Assembly: GCA_964020155.1 (NCBI GenBank)
Contig: OZ026561.1
Location: forward strand, 913,047-977,046
DNA length: 64,000 nt
Origin: Chondrilla cf. caribensis
Lineage: Eukaryota; Porifera; Demospongiae; Chondrillida; Chondrillidae
Direction of reading: 5' to 3'
In this document: positions 45,401 through 64,000 of the stretch, in pieces
Layout: the number at the start of each line of letters is the position of its first letter
Position numbering within the stretch: position 1 is the first letter of the stretch
Position numbers and translations under genes: made by a program
Notes under the pieces: generated by a model
Told to the model about the DNA's origin: nothing
The model's input: the letters and a program-made list of their open reading frames with translations, nothing else
The model's database searches: none

Positions 45401-47873
45401 CATGCCCCCTCCCCCATGAGTTATGCAAAAAGGTGCTTTGCGTTTTCTCTCCTATACTCCTCCATACATTGAAAAAGTATTGAGCACCTTCCAATGTAGG
45501 TGGAGTTACAGGCCACCTATTGAGATGGGAAATGTTTCACAAGTTAGTTCAAGTCCACAGCTAGGTCTGCCTAAAATATCACGTTGACACGCCCCCTCCC
45601 CCATGATCTATTCAAAAAAGTGCTTAACGTTTTCTCTCCTATACTCCCCCATACATTGAAAAAATATTATGCACCTTCCAATGTAGCTGGAGTTACAGGC
45701 CACCTATTGAGATGGGAATTGTTTCACAACTTAGTTCATGTCACCAACTAGGTCTGCCTAAAATATCAAGTTGACACGCCCCCTCCCCCATGAGCTATTC
45801 AAAAAGGTGCTTAACATTTTCTCTCCTATACTCCTCCATACATTGAAAAAAATGTTACGCACCTTCCAATGTAGCTGGAGTTACAGGCCACCTATTGAGA
45901 TGGGAATTGTTTCACAAATTATTTCAAGTCCACAGCTAGGTCTGTCTAAAATATCACGTTGACACGCCCCCTCCCCCATGATCTATGCAAAAAGGTGCTT
46001 TGCGTTTTCTCTCCTATACTCCTCCATACATTGAAAAAATATTAAGCACCTTCCAATGTAGGTGGAGTTACAGGCCACCTATTGAGATGGGAATTATTTC
46101 ACAAGTTAGTTCATGTCACCAACTAGGTCTGTCTGAAATATAAAGTTGACATGCCCCCTCCCCCATGAGCTATGCATAAAGGTGCTTAGCATTTTCTCTC
46201 CAATACTCCTCCATACAGTGAAAAAATGTTAAGCACCTTCCAATGTAGCTGGAGACTGGAGTTACGAGCCACCTATTGAGATGGGAATTGTTTCACAAGT
46301 TAGTTCAAGTCCACAGCTAGGTCTGCCTAAAATATCAAGTTGACACGCCCCCTCCCCCATGAGCTATGCAAAAAGGTGCTTAACATTATCTCTCCTATAC
46401 TCCCCCATACATTGAAAAAAGTATTATGCACCTTCCAATGTAGCTGGAGTTACAGGCCACCTATTGAGATGGGAATTGTTTCACAAGTTAGTTCAAGTCC
46501 ACCGCTAGGTCTGCCTAAAATATCACGTTGACATGCCCCCTCCCCCATGAGTTATGCAAAAAGGTGCTTTGCGTTTTCTCTCCTATACTCCTCCATACAT
46601 TGAAAAAGTATTGAGCACCTTCCAATGTAGCTGGAGTTACAGGCCACCTATTGAGATGGGAATTGTTTCAGAAGTTAGTTCATGTCACCAACTAGGTCTG
46701 CCTAAAGTATCAAGTTGACACGCCCCCTCCCCCATGAGCTATGTAAAAAGGTGCTTAACGTTTTCTCTCCTATACGTACTCCCCCATACGTACATTGAAA
46801 AAAATGTTAAGCACCTTCCAATGTAGGTGGAGTTACAGGCCACCTATTGAGATGGGAATTATTTCAGAAGTTAGTTCATGTCCCCAACTAGGTGTGCCTA
46901 AAATATCAAGTTGACACGCCCCCTCCCCCATGAGCTATTCAAAAAGGTGCTTAACATTTTCTCTCCTATACTCCTCCATACATTGAAAAAATATTAAGCA
47001 CCTTCCAATGTAGGTGGAGTTACAGGCCACCTATTGAGATGGGAATTGTTTCAGAAGTTAGTTCATGTCCCCAACTAGGTCTGCCTAAAGTATCAAGTTG
47101 ACACGCCCCCTCCCCCATGAGCTATGTAAAAAGGTGCTTAACGTTTTCTCTCCTATACGTACTCCCCCATACATTGAAAAAATATTAAGCACCTTCCAAT
47201 GTAGGCGGAGTTGCAGGCCACCTATTGAGATGGGAATTATTTCAGAAGTTAGTTCATGTCCCCAACTAGGTCTGCCTAAAATATCAAGTTGACACGCCCC
47301 CTCCTCCATGATCTATGCAAAAAGGTGCTTAACATTTTCTCTCCTATACTCCCCCATACATTGAAAAAATATTAGGCACCTTCCAATGTAGGTGGAGTTA
47401 CAGGCCACCTATTGAGATGGGAATTGTTTCAGAAGTTAGTTCATGTCCCCAACTAGGTCTGCCTAAAATATCAAGCTGACACGTCCCCTCCCCCATGTGC
47501 TATGCAAAAAGGTGCTTAGTGTTTTCTCTCCTATACTCTCCCATACATTGAAAAATATTGAGCACCTTCCAATGTAGCTGGGGTTATGGGCCATCTATTG
47601 AGATGGGAATTGCTTCAGAAGTAAGTTCACATCTCCAGCTAGGTCTGTTGAAAATATGAAGTTGACAAGCCCCCTCTCCCATGAGCTATGCAAAAAGGTT
47701 CTTAGCGTTTTCTCTCCTATACTCTCCCATACATTAAGCATCTCTGAATGTAGCTGGAGTTATGAACCACCTATTGAGATGGGAATTGCTTCACAAGTTA
47801 GTTCATCTCCCCAAGTTGCTATCGGTTTATCTAAAATATTTAGTTGACACACACACACACACACACACAAATT

Positions 47874-47925
<52 letters not shown>

Positions 47926-48129
47926 TGATACGTATATACAAAAAGGTGCTTAGCATTATATTCTCCTATATACTCCCATACATTGAAAAAAATATATTAA
48001 GCACCTTCGAATGTAGCTGGGGTTATGGGCCACCTATAGAGATGGGAATTGTTTCACAAGTTGACATGCCTTCAAAGATCTCCTCCATGCATGAGCTATG
48101 CAAAATGGTGCTTAGCGTTTTCTCTCCTA
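39482..48129. repeat. 188-bp satellite array, about 46 monomers, with higher-order repeats
   Basis: Tandem monomers of about 188 bp fill the space between the two ABCA genes. Outer monomers (before about 40000 and after about 47500) are diverged and inner ones are very similar. Segments from about 40020 and from about 42293 are almost identical over 2272-2273 bp, which is 12 monomers; a third block from about 44565 follows the same order with one monomer missing (spacing 2074 bp). The 1-bp offset is explained by poly-C lengths near 40488 and 42758. Each monomer has a TTG-started 63-codon frame that cannot run into the next, because 188 is not a multiple of 3. A (CA)n insertion interrupts a monomer at 47847-47922. 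Confidence 0.95.
40894..40955. repeat. Stem-loop inside a satellite monomer (example)
   Basis: Arms 40894-40910 and 40939-40955 (AAGGTGCTTAACATTTT and its exact reverse complement) form a 17-bp perfect stem with a 28-nt loop. Most monomers carry the same arms with none to a few mismatches. Confidence 0.8.
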
Positions 48130-48354
48130 CGTACGCACAGTATATACCCGTTTTCCTTTTAATTTACTGCTGTCATAAATGACTATTTATAATCATAATA
48201 TTCTATTGTCATTCAATCAATGGCTAAAACCAATTGTACTGTATATTATGTACATATGCATTATTTTTGTAACATTAAAATTGTTGGCTGTTTCTAGAAT
48301 ATGACACGCATAATTAGCTCTACTGTAGACGCAAGGCTACATCATCACTTGAAA
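48130..48354. other. Short spacer between satellite array and ABCA-B stop
   Basis: AT-rich 225 bp just downstream of the ABCA-B stop codon; it should contain the ABCA-B 3' UTR. Nothing else is recognised. Confidence 0.5.

Positions 48355-64000
<15,646 letters not shown>

Noticed and set aside
39908..47292. A series of near-identical 63-codon frames every 188 bp, suggesting a repetitive small-protein family
   Set aside because: Each frame starts at TTG, not ATG, and 188 is not a multiple of 3, so frames cannot join. They are a by-product of the satellite sequence.

Overview
The window is intron-rich nuclear DNA from an animal. It carries four protein-coding genes with GT-AG introns, DNA-transposon remnants, long minisatellites, an interstitial TTAGGG-type tract and very many (CA)n/(GT)n tracts. 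The gene families (class III GLUT, RNF14-type RBR ligase, ABCA3-type transporters) are metazoan. An early-branching animal such as a sponge is my best guess, but nothing in the sequence proves it. I rebuilt all gene models by hand from reading frames, splice consensus and phase continuity; each summed CDS is a multiple of three.

Layout. 1-1141: upstream region with a tandemly duplicated block, each copy holding a TGACGTCA site. 1142-4983 (+): three-exon SLC2A6/8-like sugar transporter (546 aa); its first intron holds a 942-bp element with perfect 146-bp terminal inverted repeats. 4984-7472: intergenic, with a telomere-like tract. 7473-13308 (+): eight-exon RNF14-like RBR E3 ligase (566 aa) with RWD, RING1, IBR, RING2 and a second RING2-like module; two of its introns hold hAT-type insertions. 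14104-36321 (-): complete 43-exon ABCA3-like transporter (1834 aa), called ABCA-A here. 36322-39481: no gene seen. 39482-48129: 188-bp satellite array of about 46 monomers with a 12-monomer higher-order repeat. 48355-64000 (-): second ABCA3-like transporter, ABCA-B; 32 exons (1509 aa) lie inside the window and the 5' part runs off the right edge.

The two ABCA genes are head-to-tail paralogs with matching exon order. Parts are almost identical, introns included, which suggests recent gene conversion. Linker and extracellular exons have diverged, so different cargo is possible. Both keep two full ABC ATPase sites and should be membrane lipid transporters. The sugar transporter and the ubiquitin ligase have no evident functional link to them.

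The most unusual genome-wide pattern is polarity of the dinucleotide repeats relative to transcription. (GU)n tracts usually lie just after 5' splice sites and (AC)n tracts just before 3' splice sites, on both DNA strands. The last intron of ABCA-A has both, so its two ends could pair.
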